From Oricola sp. (GTDB lineage Bacteria; Pseudomonadota; Alphaproteobacteria; Rhizobiales; Rhizobiaceae): a stretch of DNA of 64,000 nucleotides. The notes under the pieces are model-generated. The model did not search any database, had not been told where the DNA came from, and worked only from the letters and a program-made list of their open reading frames with translations. Made by a program: the position numbers and the translations under genes. Positions 38,390 to 47,164 of this stretch are shown here, one piece after another (the first letter of the stretch is position 1; every line of letters begins with the position of its first letter). The stretch is taken from the NCBI RefSeq assembly GCF_022763245.1, contig NZ_JALEGV010000041.1, forward strand, positions 186,001 to 250,000, given 5' to 3'.

Positions 38390-40146
38390 TGGATGTCGCG
38401 CGTCCGGCCATCGAAGGCAGCGACATCGTCAAGCGCTTCAACCGGGCCGGCGGCGAATTGGTGACCGCGCTGGACGGGGTGTCGCTGACCGTCAACCATG
38501 GCGGCCTCGCCGCGCTCGTCGGCCCGGACGGCGCCGGCAAGACGACGCTGATCCGGCTGATGGCGGGATTGTTGACGCCCGACGAGGGCAGCCTCTCCGT
38601 GCTCGGTATCGACATCGCCCGCGACCCGCAGGCGGTGCAGGACCGGATCGGCTACATGCCGCAGAAATTCGGCCTCTACGAGGATCTCAGCGTTCAGGAA
38701 AACCTCGATCTCTACGCCGATCTGCACGGCGTGACGGCCGAAGAGCGCCGCAAGGTCTATCCGCAGCTCATGGACATGACCGCGCTCGGGCCTTTCGCCA
38801 AACGCCTGGCCGGCCGTCTGTCGGGCGGCATGAAGCAGAAGCTCGGTCTCGCCTGCACGCTGGTGCGCGCGCCCGACCTTTTGCTGCTCGACGAACCGAC
38901 GGTCGGCGTCGATCCGCTGTCGCGGCGCGAATTGTGGGAGATCATCCTGCATCTGGTGCGCGAGCAGGGCCTGACGGTTCTGGTCAGCACCTCCTATCTC
39001 GACGAGGCGGAGCGCTGCGAACGTGCGATCGTGATGCATGACGGGACGGTTCTCGCCAAAGGGCCGCCACGCTCGATCACCGAGATCGCTGCCGGGCGCG
39101 CCTTTCTGGCGACCCCGCCGGAGGGCCAGCCGGCACGGCTGCTGCAGGCCCGCCTGCTCAACGACCCCGGCGTGACCGACGCCGTGCCGCAGGGCGGCCG
39201 CGTGCGCCTCGTCAAGGCGAGCGCCGACGGTGACGGACCCGACGGCGTCGATGTCACGGCGGTCGAGCCGCGCTTCGAGGACGGTTTCATGGCGCTGCTG
39301 CACGAGGCCGCCGATCCGGGCCAGACGGCGTCCCTGTCGCTTGGCCGCAAGGAGCGCCGTCGCGACGGCGAAACCGTCGTCGAGGTCAGCGACCTGGTCC
39401 GCCAGTTCGGCCCCTTCACCGCTGTCGATCATGTCAGCTTCGCGGTGAAGACCGGCGAGATCTTCGGCCTGCTCGGACCGAACGGAGCCGGCAAGACGAC
39501 GACGTTCCGCATGTTGTGCGGGTTGCTGCCGGCCAGCGGCGGCACGTTGCGCGTCGCCGGCGTCGATTTGCGCAAGGCGCGGGCGTCGGCACGCCAGCGC
39601 GTTGGCTATGTGGCGCAGAAATTCTCTCTCTACGGCCAGCTTTCGGTCACCCAGAACCTCGAATTCTTCGCCGGCGCCTACGGACTGTCCGGCCGCCGCC
39701 GCAAGGAGCGCATCGCCTGGGCGATGGAGCAGTTCGAACTCGCGCCGCTTGCGAAACTGCCGAGCGGCCAGTTGCCCGGCGGCTACAAACAGCGCCTGGC
39801 CATGGCGGCCGCACTCCTGCACGAGCCGGAGATCCTGTTTCTCGACGAGCCGACCAGCGGCGCCGACCCGCTCGCCCGCCGCGAGTTCTGGCAGCGCATC
39901 ACGGCGCTGGCCGAGGAAGGCGTCACGATCATCGTGACCACCCATTTCATGGAGGAAGCCGAATATTGCGACCGCGTCATCATTCTCGATGCCGGTCAGG
40001 TGCTCGCGCGCGGCACGCCCGCCGAGATCCGAGGCCATGCGCCCGACAATGAAGAGCGCGAGCCGACGATGGAGGACGCCTTCATAGCGATCGTCGAGGA
40101 GGCGCGGCGCGAACACGGCCGCCCGGGCGAACGGAGCGCGGCATGA
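38389..40146 (+). CDS. ABC transporter ATP-binding protein with two NBDs, YbhF-like
   Basis: A 585-residue protein of two fused nucleotide-binding domains and no membrane part. NBD1 (about 10-230) has Walker A GPDGAGKTT and signature LSGGMKQ; NBD2 (about 320-560) has Walker A GPNGAGKTT, Walker B ILFLDEPTSGADP, and a diverged signature LPGGYKQ. Weak second signatures are also found in E. coli YbhF, so this is a family trait. It works with the two permeases that follow. Its ATG overlaps the HlyD stop (TAATG). Confidence 0.95.
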   Translation: MDVARPAIEGSDIVKRFNRAGGELVTALDGVSLTVNHGGLAALVGPDGAGKTTLIRLMAGLLTPDEGSLSVLGIDIARDPQAVQDRIGYMPQKFGLYEDLSVQENLDLYADLHGVTAEERRKVYPQLMDMTALGPFAKRLAGRLSGGMKQKLGLACTLVRAPDLLLLDEPTVGVDPLSRRELWEIILHLVREQGLTVLVSTSYLDEAERCERAIVMHDGTVLAKGPPRSITEIAAGRAFLATPPEGQPARLLQARLLNDPGVTDAVPQGGRVRLVKASADGDGPDGVDVTAVEPRFEDGFMALLHEAADPGQTASLSLGRKERRRDGETVVEVSDLVRQFGPFTAVDHVSFAVKTGEIFGLLGPNGAGKTTTFRMLCGLLPASGGTLRVAGVDLRKARASARQRVGYVAQKFSLYGQLSVTQNLEFFAGAYGLSGRRRKERIAWAMEQFELAPLAKLPSGQLPGGYKQRLAMAAALLHEPEILFLDEPTSGADPLARREFWQRITALAEEGVTIIVTTHFMEEAEYCDRVIILDAGQVLARGTPAEIRGHAPDNEEREPTMEDAFIAIVEEARREHGRPGERSAA

Positions 40147-41312
40147 GCGAGCCGGCCGATACCGCACCCGTCGATGCCGCGCCCGACCGCGTTGCGGGGC
40201 GCATGCGGCGCGTGCGGGCGCTGATCGTCAAGGAAAGCCGCCAGATCATGCGCGATCCGAGCTCGATCGCGCTCGGCATCGTCATGCCGGTGATCCTCAT
40301 CCTGCTCTTCGGTTACGCTCTGTCGCTCGATGTCCGCAACGCGCCGATCGCGCTGGTGATCGAGCAGCCCTCGGCCATGGCGACCGAGATCGCCACCGGC
40401 TTCCGCCTGTCGCCCTATTTCGAGGCGCGCACCGTCACCTCCATGGCAGAGGCCGAAACGCTGATGCGCGCCCACGAGATCGACGGCATCGTGCATGTGC
40501 GCAGCGATTTCGCCCGCAACGTGGCCTCGGGCGACGCCAGCGTCCAGGTTCTGCTGCACGGCACCGACGCCAACACCGCGCGCATCATCGAGAACTACGC
40601 GCTCGGCACGATCGGACTGGCCGCGCAGCGCCTTTCCGACGAGGGAAACCCCGTCGCCGGCAACGGCCCGGTGAAGATCAGGAGCCGCATCTGGTACAAT
40701 GAAAGCGGCAACAGCCAGTATTTCCTCGTGCCCGGCCTGATCGTGCTGATCATGACGCTGACCGGCGCCTTCCTGACGGCGCTGGTGATGGCGCGCGAAT
40801 GGGAGCGCGGAACGCTGGAGGCGATCTTCGTGACGCCCGTCAGGGCAAACGAGATCCTGCTCGGCAAGATCGTTCCCTATTTCGGCCTGGGCATGATCGG
40901 CTTCGCGCTGTGCGTCTTCGCCGCCGAGGTCCTGTTCCGCGTGCCGCTTCGCGGTTCGTTTGCCGTGCTGACCGGCGTGTCGATGCTCTACATGCTGGTT
41001 TCGGTCGGCTTCGGGCTGTTCATCTCGTCGGTCGCCAAGAGCCAGTTCGTCGCCTCGCAGATCGCGCTGATCGCCTCCTTCCTGCCGGCCATGCTCCTGT
41101 CCGGCTTCCTGTTCGACATCCGCTCCATGCCGGTCGCCCTGCAGATCTTCACCCAGATCCTGCCGGCGCGCTATTTCGTGACGCTCCTGCAGACGATCTT
41201 CCTGGCGGGCGACATCTGGAGCGTGATCCTGCCCAACACGGCGGTGCTCGCGCTGATGGCGTTCGTCCTGTTCGCCGCCACGCTGCGCGCCACCCGCAAG
41301 AAGCTCGCCTGA
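40143..41312 (+). CDS. ABC-2 type permease, YbhS-like
   Basis: A 389-residue ABC-2 permease with one N-terminal helix (VMPVILILLFGYALSL), a large periplasmic domain (about 75-195), and five C-terminal helices. The LTGAFLTALVMAREWERGTLEAIFVTPV segment is the ABC-2 coupling region. It overlaps the ATPase gene by four bases. With the next gene it probably makes a heterodimer for drug or lipid export. Confidence 0.93.
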   Translation: MSEPADTAPVDAAPDRVAGRMRRVRALIVKESRQIMRDPSSIALGIVMPVILILLFGYALSLDVRNAPIALVIEQPSAMATEIATGFRLSPYFEARTVTSMAEAETLMRAHEIDGIVHVRSDFARNVASGDASVQVLLHGTDANTARIIENYALGTIGLAAQRLSDEGNPVAGNGPVKIRSRIWYNESGNSQYFLVPGLIVLIMTLTGAFLTALVMAREWERGTLEAIFVTPVRANEILLGKIVPYFGLGMIGFALCVFAAEVLFRVPLRGSFAVLTGVSMLYMLVSVGFGLFISSVAKSQFVASQIALIASFLPAMLLSGFLFDIRSMPVALQIFTQILPARYFVTLLQTIFLAGDIWSVILPNTAVLALMAFVLFAATLRATRKKLA

Positions 41313-41321
41313 GGTGCCCCG

Positions 41322-42440
41322 ATGAGAGACAGCCTGCTGCGCATCGTCAGCCTCGTCCGCAAGGAGGTCCTCGCCCTGGTGCGCGATCCTCGCAGCCGGG
41401 TCATCCTCTTCGTGCCGCCGCTGCTGCAATCCATGTTGTTCGGCTACGCCGCCACCTTCGACCTCAACCACGCCCCCTATGCGATCTACGACGAGGACCG
41501 CAGCGCCGCCTCGGGCGATCTCGTGGCGCGGCTGGAGGGTTCGGGCGTGTTCGAGCGTGTCGCCACGATCCAGCGATCCTCCGACATCGCCCGCCTGATT
41601 GACGACCGCGACGCCTTGCTGGTCGTCCATATCGGCCCGGACTTCGCGCGCAAGCTCTCCGCCGGCCAGAAGACGGACATCCAGGTGATCGCCGACGGCC
41701 GCAATTCCAACACCGCCGGCACGGCCGTCGCCTATGTCAGCGCCATCGTCGACGGTTTCAACGCGGACTGGCGGGCGGCCCACGGCATGGTCGATCCGCC
41801 GGTCACGGCCAATGTGCGCGCCTGGTACAACGGCAATCTGGAAACGAGCTGGAACATGATCCCGGGCCTGATCGGCACGATCACCATGCTGCAGGTCTTG
41901 ATGCTGACGGCGCTGTCGGTGGCGCGAGAGCGCGAGGACGGCACCTTCGACCAGTTGCTGGTGACCCCCATCCGCCCGGCCGAGATCATGCTCGGCAAGG
42001 CCCTGCCTTCGACGGCGATCGGCCTCATTCAGGCGACGATCATCCTGCTGGTCGCGCAACTCTGGTTCCGCATCCCGTTCGCGGGCTCGCTGCTCACCCT
42101 TTACGGCGGGCTCATTCCCTTCGTGATCGCCAATGTCGGCATCGGCCTGTTCATCTCCTCGCTGGTGGCGAACATGCAGCAGGCGATGCTGTTTTCCTTC
42201 GTCATCCTGATGCCCTTCATCCTGCTCTCGGGCCTGGCGACGCCGGTCGCCAACATGCCGGACGTGTTCCAGTGGCTGACCCTGATCGATCCCCTGCGCT
42301 ACGCCCTCGACATCACCCGGCGGGTCTATCTGGAGGGCGCTACGCTCGGCCAGCTCGTCGGCGATCTCTGGCCGATGATCCTGATCAGCGCGGTGACCCT
42401 GCCGATCGCCGCCTGGATGTTCCGCAACCGGCTTTCATAG
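41322..42440 (+). CDS. ABC-2 type permease, YbhR-like
   Basis: A 372-residue ABC-2 permease of the same design as its neighbour: an N-terminal helix (VILFVPPLLQSMLFGYAATF), a periplasmic domain, then TALSVAREREDGTFDQLLVTPI as the coupling helix and five more membrane helices. It starts nine bases after the first permease and ends the operon. E. coli YbhFSR is linked to cefoperazone and chloramphenicol tolerance and to cation/proton exchange; the substrate here is not known. Confidence 0.93.
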   Translation: MRDSLLRIVSLVRKEVLALVRDPRSRVILFVPPLLQSMLFGYAATFDLNHAPYAIYDEDRSAASGDLVARLEGSGVFERVATIQRSSDIARLIDDRDALLVVHIGPDFARKLSAGQKTDIQVIADGRNSNTAGTAVAYVSAIVDGFNADWRAAHGMVDPPVTANVRAWYNGNLETSWNMIPGLIGTITMLQVLMLTALSVAREREDGTFDQLLVTPIRPAEIMLGKALPSTAIGLIQATIILLVAQLWFRIPFAGSLLTLYGGLIPFVIANVGIGLFISSLVANMQQAMLFSFVILMPFILLSGLATPVANMPDVFQWLTLIDPLRYALDITRRVYLEGATLGQLVGDLWPMILISAVTLPIAAWMFRNRLS

Positions 42441-42585
42441 GCCAGCGGCACCTTTCGCCCTCCGTCCTGCGTCGGTTTCCACACATGCGTGCAATCTTGC
42501 CGCACCCGGATTGCGGCATCGCGCGGGTGGGCATAGTCTCGCCATTCGTGCCGGGAGGGGAAAATTGCTCAACAAGGACATTGCA

Positions 42586-43557
42586 ATGACCGACACGATA
42601 CCAGTCATCGATCTCAAGCCGCTGCTGGAAGGCGGCGCGGAGGGGCGCGAAGCCGTAGCGAAACAGATCGGCGAGGCGTGCCGCGGGATCGGCTTCTTCT
42701 ACCTGTCCGGCCACGGCGTGCCGGCCGAACTGCGCGAGGCGGTCTTCGACCGGTCGAACGCGTTCTTCGAAACCGGCGAGGACGAGAAGCGCCGCTCGCT
42801 CTTCTCCGCGGCCACGGGCAATCGCGGCTTCATCCCGATGAAAGGTGAATCGCTCGACCCCACCAAGGCGCCGGATCTGAAGGAAGCGTTCAACATCGGT
42901 CTCGATCTCGCGCCCGACGATCCGGAGATCCTGGCCGGCGCCCGCTTCCGCGCGCTGAACCTGTGGCCCGAAACGCCCGGCTTCAAGAAGACCATGCTCG
43001 ACTATTTCGACGCGGTCTGCTCGCTGGGTCGCGTGCTTCACGAAGCCTTCGCCACCGAACTCGGCCTGCCGATCGACTTCTTCGCCGACAAGCTGGACAA
43101 GCCGCTGGCGACGTTGCGCCTGCTGCACTATCCGGAAAGCCCGGCACAGCTGGAAGACGGCCAGTACGGCGCCGGCGAGCATACCGATTACGGCTGCGTC
43201 ACGCTTCTGGCGACCGACGATGCCGGCGGGCTGGAAGTGCGCACGCGAGACGGCCAGTGGCTGCCCGCGCCCTACATCCCCGACACCTTCGTCTGCAACA
43301 TCGGCGACTGCCTGATGCGCTGGACCAACGACATCTATGTCTCGACACCGCATCGCGTGGTCAATCCGTCGGGGCGCGAGCGCTATTCTGTCGCCTTCTT
43401 CCTCGACCCCAACCCGGATGCCATCGTCGAATGCCTGCCGGGCTGCGCGACCGAGGACAATCCGGCCAAGTATCCGCCAATTCGCGGCGACGACTATCTC
43501 CTGAGCAAGCTCAATCCAACCTACGAGAAAGCCGGGCTGATGGCCGAAGCGTCCTGA
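42586..43557 (+). CDS. Isopenicillin N synthase-like 2-oxoglutarate/Fe(II) dioxygenase
   Basis: A 323-residue cytoplasmic oxygenase. The N-terminal DIOX_N segment (IPVIDLKPLLEGG) and the core with the iron-binding HxD in GEHTDYG and the distal His in HRVVNPSGRERYSVAFF, including the co-substrate RxS, are intact. Substrates in this family vary from amino acids to pollutants and cannot be told. AAGGA lies nine bases before ATG 42586. It stands alone between the ABC operon and a small-peptide gene. Confidence 0.9.
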   Translation: MTDTIPVIDLKPLLEGGAEGREAVAKQIGEACRGIGFFYLSGHGVPAELREAVFDRSNAFFETGEDEKRRSLFSAATGNRGFIPMKGESLDPTKAPDLKEAFNIGLDLAPDDPEILAGARFRALNLWPETPGFKKTMLDYFDAVCSLGRVLHEAFATELGLPIDFFADKLDKPLATLRLLHYPESPAQLEDGQYGAGEHTDYGCVTLLATDDAGGLEVRTRDGQWLPAPYIPDTFVCNIGDCLMRWTNDIYVSTPHRVVNPSGRERYSVAFFLDPNPDAIVECLPGCATEDNPAKYPPIRGDDYLLSKLNPTYEKAGLMAEAS

Positions 43558-43641
43558 TCCGGGACAGCAACATGGCGCGTTTTACGAGGGATTAACCCAA
43601 CTGAGCGACGATTGACCTGTCATCGAAGAAGGTAGGTCACG

Positions 43642-43728
43642 ATGATCTGGTTGGTTGCGTTCGCGTTGAGTGCGTTTGTTTCGGGATGTGCGGTGTCGGC
43701 GTTTCTGCTGCAGCGCAGGCCTTATTGA
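43642..43728 (+). CDS. 28-residue single-helix membrane peptide
   Basis: An ORF of 28 codons begins ATGATC at 43642 after a strong ribosome-binding region (AGAAGGTAGGT). The peptide is almost wholly hydrophobic (IWLVAFALSAFVSG, then CAVSAFLL) and ends in the basic QRRPY, the pattern of a single membrane helix with the C terminus inside. VSGC resembles a lipobox, but there is no basic N-terminus, so lipoprotein processing is unlikely. It stands free between the oxygenase and thioredoxin genes. I know no family name. Confidence 0.55.
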   Translation: MIWLVAFALSAFVSGCAVSAFLLQRRPY

Positions 43729-43832
43729 CGGCCGGTTCCCGCATCTCTGCCCTTGGCGCGCCCGCGCTAACGGCATTTTGATTTGGGCGTCTTCGCGCCT
43801 CGTGCCTAGACTTGGCGCGGGAGGATTGCGCC

Positions 43833-44408
43833 ATGATCGATCGCAGGCGTTTCACATTGGCAATGGGCGCGTGCGCGGCTGTTGCGGCAATGCCCGTCCA
43901 TGCCGCCGAGGTCGGCGAAGACGGTCTGCATGTCCAGCCATGGTTCATGCAGACATTTCTCGACCTTTCCGAGGACAAGGCGGAGGCCGAAGCCGAGGGC
44001 AGGCATTTCGCCGTCCTGTTCGAGCAGCGCGGCTGCCCATATTGCCGCGAGATGCACCAGGTGAATTTCGCCCGGTCCGAGATCGCCGATTTCGTCTCGG
44101 CCAATTTCAGTGTGCTGCAGTTGAACATGTGGGGGTCGCGCGCGGTCACGGATTTCGACGGCGAGGAAATGGAAGAAAAGAACCTCGCGCGCAAATGGGG
44201 GGTGAACTTCACTCCCACGATCGTGTTCTTCGGTCCGGACGGCACGGAGGAAGTTATCCGCATGCCCGGCTATTTCAAGCCGTTCCACTTCCTCTCGATG
44301 TTCGAATACGTGGCCGGCGATCACTATGCCGACGAGGGCTTCCAGCGCTTCCTGCAAGCCCGCTTCGACCGGCTGGAGGAAGAGGGCAAGAAGCCGGACC
44401 TCTGGTAG
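43833..44408 (+). CDS. Thioredoxin-fold protein with Tat-type signal (SoxW-like)
   Basis: A 191-residue exported thioredoxin-like protein. The signal DRRRFTLAMGACAAVAA followed by a cleavage region near VHA (22-24) has a twin-arginine look (RRRF at 4-7), suggesting Tat export, though Sec is not excluded. The redox motif is CPYC at 68-71 in QRGCPYCREMH, and the cis-proline is in NFTPTIVFFG. The CPYC type is grouped with SoxW/DsbE-like reductases. No sox genes are near. GGGAGGA precedes ATG 43833. Confidence 0.85.
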   Translation: MIDRRRFTLAMGACAAVAAMPVHAAEVGEDGLHVQPWFMQTFLDLSEDKAEAEAEGRHFAVLFEQRGCPYCREMHQVNFARSEIADFVSANFSVLQLNMWGSRAVTDFDGEEMEEKNLARKWGVNFTPTIVFFGPDGTEEVIRMPGYFKPFHFLSMFEYVAGDHYADEGFQRFLQARFDRLEEEGKKPDLW

Positions 44409-44417
44409 GGCTGGTGT

Positions 44418-45167
44418 TCAGAACCGCCCGAGCCACCCGCGCTGGATCGCCAGGGCCACCGACTGCACCTTGTTTCGCGCGTCCAGCTTCTTCTGCGCAT
44501 TGGCGAGGTGATAATTGACCGTGTGGGTCGTGATCGCGATCAGCTTGCTCGTTTCCTGAACGCTCAAGCCGCGCGCGGCCGCCTTGAGGCACTCGATCTC
44601 CCGGTCGCTCAGCGGATTTTCCCGCGCTCCGTCATTGCCGAGGATGCTCACCAGCCGCTCGAAGGCGTGTTCGGCGACGAAATTGAGGTTCATCGTCTCG
44701 CCGATCGTCACCATCTCGCGCTTGCCGCTGAACGACACCACGCCGGTCTGGTCGCCCATGCCCCGCGTGGGCAGGTGCACGAACGCGTCATGCCCCCTCT
44801 CGAGCATGAACTGCGCGAGCTCGCCATTGTTGGTCCCGCCATCCGCCACCTCGCTCAGCGCGGCGCAGCGCGGCAGCACGGACGCCCGAAGTTCGCTGAC
44901 GAACGACCAGTGGTAGTAGTCGGCTTCCATGCAGCGATGGATGACCTCGCTGTCCCAATTGGTCAGGACCACCCGGTCGTCCAGCGCCGTCGCGCCGTCC
45001 TTGTTGGACAGGAATATGATGAAAAAATCGAGCCGGAAGGACGGAATGTATTCCTTTAGTATTTTAAATATGTCGTAACTGGTCTGCGCGTCTTCCAGTC
45101 GTTGCAAGACCTCGCTCGTCTCCAGTGTGATGTCGGTATGCTGGCTAACGGATGGATTCATCGCCAT
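44418..45167 (-). CDS. LuxR family regulator with diverged autoinducer-binding domain
   Basis: A 249-residue orphan LuxR protein. The C-terminal GerE helix-turn-helix (about 185-247) is good: LSDREIECLKAAARGLSVQE, then HTVNYHLANAQKKL, with the conserved Glu, Leu and Gly. The N-terminal autoinducer-type domain is diverged: by ungapped alignment to TraR the pocket residues Trp57, Tyr61, Asp70 and Pro71 are Val, Cys, Ser and Phe here. No luxI gene is in the window. ATG 45167 is the first possible start, because a TAG stands in frame at 45188-45186. A 17-codon upstream ORF overlaps this start. Confidence 0.88.
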   Translation of the reverse strand: MAMNPSVSQHTDITLETSEVLQRLEDAQTSYDIFKILKEYIPSFRLDFFIIFLSNKDGATALDDRVVLTNWDSEVIHRCMEADYYHWSFVSELRASVLPRCAALSEVADGGTNNGELAQFMLERGHDAFVHLPTRGMGDQTGVVSFSGKREMVTIGETMNLNFVAEHAFERLVSILGNDGARENPLSDREIECLKAAARGLSVQETSKLIAITTHTVNYHLANAQKKLDARNKVQSVALAIQRGWLGRF

Positions 45168-45198
45168 GGGCTTTCGCTGACGCCTCTATTGCACGCAT
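45145..45198 (-). CDS. 17-codon upstream ORF overlapping luxR start
   Basis: ATG at 45198 follows a near-ideal GGAGGAG (45213-45207) by eight bases. The frame runs MRAIEASAKAHGDESIR and stops with TAG (45147-45145), inside luxR but in another frame. luxR itself has no comparable ribosome-binding site, so translation of this leader may be what brings ribosomes to luxR. Confidence 0.5.
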   Translation of the reverse strand: MRAIEASAKAHGDESIR

Positions 45199-45229
45199 CG
45201 ATTGAACTCCTCCGTTCCGTAGCACAAAA

Positions 45230-45277
45230 TACTAGCATGAATATTGAGCGAGCGCATTGCATAATTATTTCTTGCAA
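45230..45277 (-). promoter_or_regulatory. Candidate luxR promoter with lux-box-like dyad
   Basis: A -10-like CTAGTA (45235-45230) has a poor -35 (AATGCG). A dyad TTGCA-N11-TGCAA (45257-45277) is centred about 44 bases before the expected start near 45223, where a class II activator would bind. This fits autoactivation but is inferred only. Confidence 0.35.
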
Positions 45278-45285
45278 TACTATAG
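45257..45285 (+). promoter_or_regulatory. Strong plus-strand promoter-like site, no downstream sense gene
   Basis: TTGCAT (45257-45262), 17 bases, CTATAG (45280-45285). Transcription would start near 45292 and run antisense into the SLC13 permease gene. No plus-strand ORF of credible quality follows. Confidence 0.4.
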
Positions 45286-45355
45286 ACGCATGACTTGACG
45301 CTTGGTCATTTCTAAGCGCTTTGGATGCGGAACGGCGGCGCGGTCGCGGCCGCGA

Positions 45356-47146
45356 TCAGAAGGGCCAGACCCGGGGGATGACGACCATGGCGACGGCAAA
45401 GGCGGTCAGGTCCATCAGGAAGCCCAGCCGCAGGAAATCGGCGAAACGGTAGCCGCCGGCATTGTAGACCAGCGTGTTCGTCTGATAGCCGATCGGCGTC
45501 ATGAAGCTTGCCGACGCCGCGATCATGACCGCGATCACGAAGGGCCGCGCGTCGAGGCCGAGCGTCGTGGCGAGGCTGACGGCCACTGGCGTGACGATTA
45601 CCGCGACCGCATTGTTCGTGACGATCTCGGTGAGCACGGTCGCCAGCAGGTAGACCGCCGCGAGCGCCGCGAGCGGCGGCAGGCCGGTCAGCCACGGCGC
45701 GACCGCATCGACCAGGATCGTGACGAGATCGGTCTTCTCCATCGCCACGCCGACCGACAGCATCGCGAAGATCAGCCCGAGAATGCGCCAGTCCACCGAC
45801 TGTACCGCCTCGTCGATCTCGACGCATCGCAGCGCCAGCGCCAGGACGGCGGCGATGAGCGCCAGCGCGGCGATCGGCATCACGCCCAGCGCGGCGCCGA
45901 TGACGACGCCCGCCGTGATCGCGACCGCATAGGGCGCCTTGGCGCGCCGGAATCCGCGCGCGTTCGGCTGCGCGACATTGACGAGATTGTTGTCCTCGGC
46001 AAAGCGCGCGAGATCGTCCGGCGCGCCTTCGACCAGCAGCGTGTCGCCCACGGAAAGCGGCGTCGTCTCGAAGCGGTCGGCCATGTTCATCCCGCCGCGA
46101 TGCAGCGCCATCGGATAGACGCCATAGCGCCGCCACAGGCGCAGGTGCCGAAGGGTGCGGCCGAGCATGCGCGTGTCGGGACCGATCAGGATCTCCACGA
46201 TTTCCGACGAGCGCGCGGCCGTCTGGTGCATGCGGCTGGAGGCGCCCAGCGTCACGCCGCCTTCCTCCTTCATCGACAGGATCTCCGCGATCGGCGTGCG
46301 CAGCACGACGATGTCGCCGGGTTCCAGCATCGTCTCGTCCAGTTCGCGGCGCAGCGAAACGTTGGCACGGATGACGTCGACGAGCCGGCGGTCAGACCGG
46401 TTGAAGGCGGCGATGGTGCGCACCAGCGCGCCGACATGCGGCGAATCCTCGTCGATGACGGCCTGGACGATGAATTTCCGTCCGGACGCCGCCGTGGAGA
46501 CGCTGGAGACGGTCTGGCGATCGGGAAGCACCTTTCGTCCGACCAGCATGACCATGATGCCGAGCGCCGTGACGACGATGCCGACGGGCGCGATCTCGAA
46601 GATGCCGAAGGGTTCAAGGCCGAGATCGCGCGCCACGCCGTCGACCAGCAGGTTGGTCGAGGTGCCGATCAGCGTGCACGCCCCGCCGAGGATCGCCGCG
46701 TAGGACAGCGGAATGAGGACGCGAGACGGCGTCTCGCCCATCTCGCGGGCCATGGAGGTGGCAACCGGGATCATCAGCATGACCAGCGGCGTGTTGTTCA
46801 TGAAGGCGGAGGCGGCGGCCACGGCGACGAGGAAGGACGCGTAGGTCACGAGCGGCGAGGTGCGCGCCCGGGTCGTGACGACGCGCGCGAACGCCTCCAC
46901 CGCGCCGGTGCGCACCAGCGCCGCCGAAAGCACGAACATCGCCGCGATCGTCGCCGGCGCGCTGGAGGAGAGAACGCCAAGCACGTCGGCGATGTCGAGA
47001 ATGCCGGTCACCAGCAGCGCCGAAACGGCGAGCCCGGCAATGATCTCCGGCGTACGCCATTCGGCGATGAAGCCGGCCAGCATCGCGACGATGACGAGCC
47101 CGACGAATGCGGGCGCCAGGAAGCCGTAATCCATGAGCGTCAGCAC
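45356..47146 (-). CDS. SLC13 family permease with two TrkA-C domains
   Basis: A 596-residue inner-membrane anion transporter. Two halves of about five or six helices each flank a cytoplasmic insert (about 205-400) that holds two RCK_C/TrkA-C domains (the second near LSVGDTLLVEGAPDDLARFA). The paired substrate loops FMNNTPLV then TLIGTSTN, and TNNAVAVI then SFMTPIGYQTN, are of the DASS/SLC13 type. Members carry dicarboxylates, sulfate or other anions with Na+; the substrate is unknown. GTG 47146 or ATG 47134 may be the start. slyX precedes it by 18 bases. Confidence 0.9.
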   Translation of the reverse strand: MLTLMDYGFLAPAFVGLVIVAMLAGFIAEWRTPEIIAGLAVSALLVTGILDIADVLGVLSSSAPATIAAMFVLSAALVRTGAVEAFARVVTTRARTSPLVTYASFLVAVAAASAFMNNTPLVMLMIPVATSMAREMGETPSRVLIPLSYAAILGGACTLIGTSTNLLVDGVARDLGLEPFGIFEIAPVGIVVTALGIMVMLVGRKVLPDRQTVSSVSTAASGRKFIVQAVIDEDSPHVGALVRTIAAFNRSDRRLVDVIRANVSLRRELDETMLEPGDIVVLRTPIAEILSMKEEGGVTLGASSRMHQTAARSSEIVEILIGPDTRMLGRTLRHLRLWRRYGVYPMALHRGGMNMADRFETTPLSVGDTLLVEGAPDDLARFAEDNNLVNVAQPNARGFRRAKAPYAVAITAGVVIGAALGVMPIAALALIAAVLALALRCVEIDEAVQSVDWRILGLIFAMLSVGVAMEKTDLVTILVDAVAPWLTGLPPLAALAAVYLLATVLTEIVTNNAVAVIVTPVAVSLATTLGLDARPFVIAVMIAASASFMTPIGYQTNTLVYNAGGYRFADFLRLGFLMDLTAFAVAMVVIPRVWPF

Positions 47147-47164
47147 GATCGCCTGACCCTCGTC

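Noticed and set aside
39996-42059. 687-codon open frame on the minus strand opposite the ABC permeases
   Set aside because: Low-complexity shadow of the ATPase and permease genes; no start signals and no recognisable motifs.
37391-42440. RbbA-type ribosome-associated ATPase operon
   Set aside because: RbbA has a fused membrane part; here the two-NBD protein is soluble and two separate permeases follow, which fits YbhFSR.
44418-45300. Complete quorum-sensing pair
   Set aside because: No LuxI-type synthase is present, and the LuxR pocket residues are changed.
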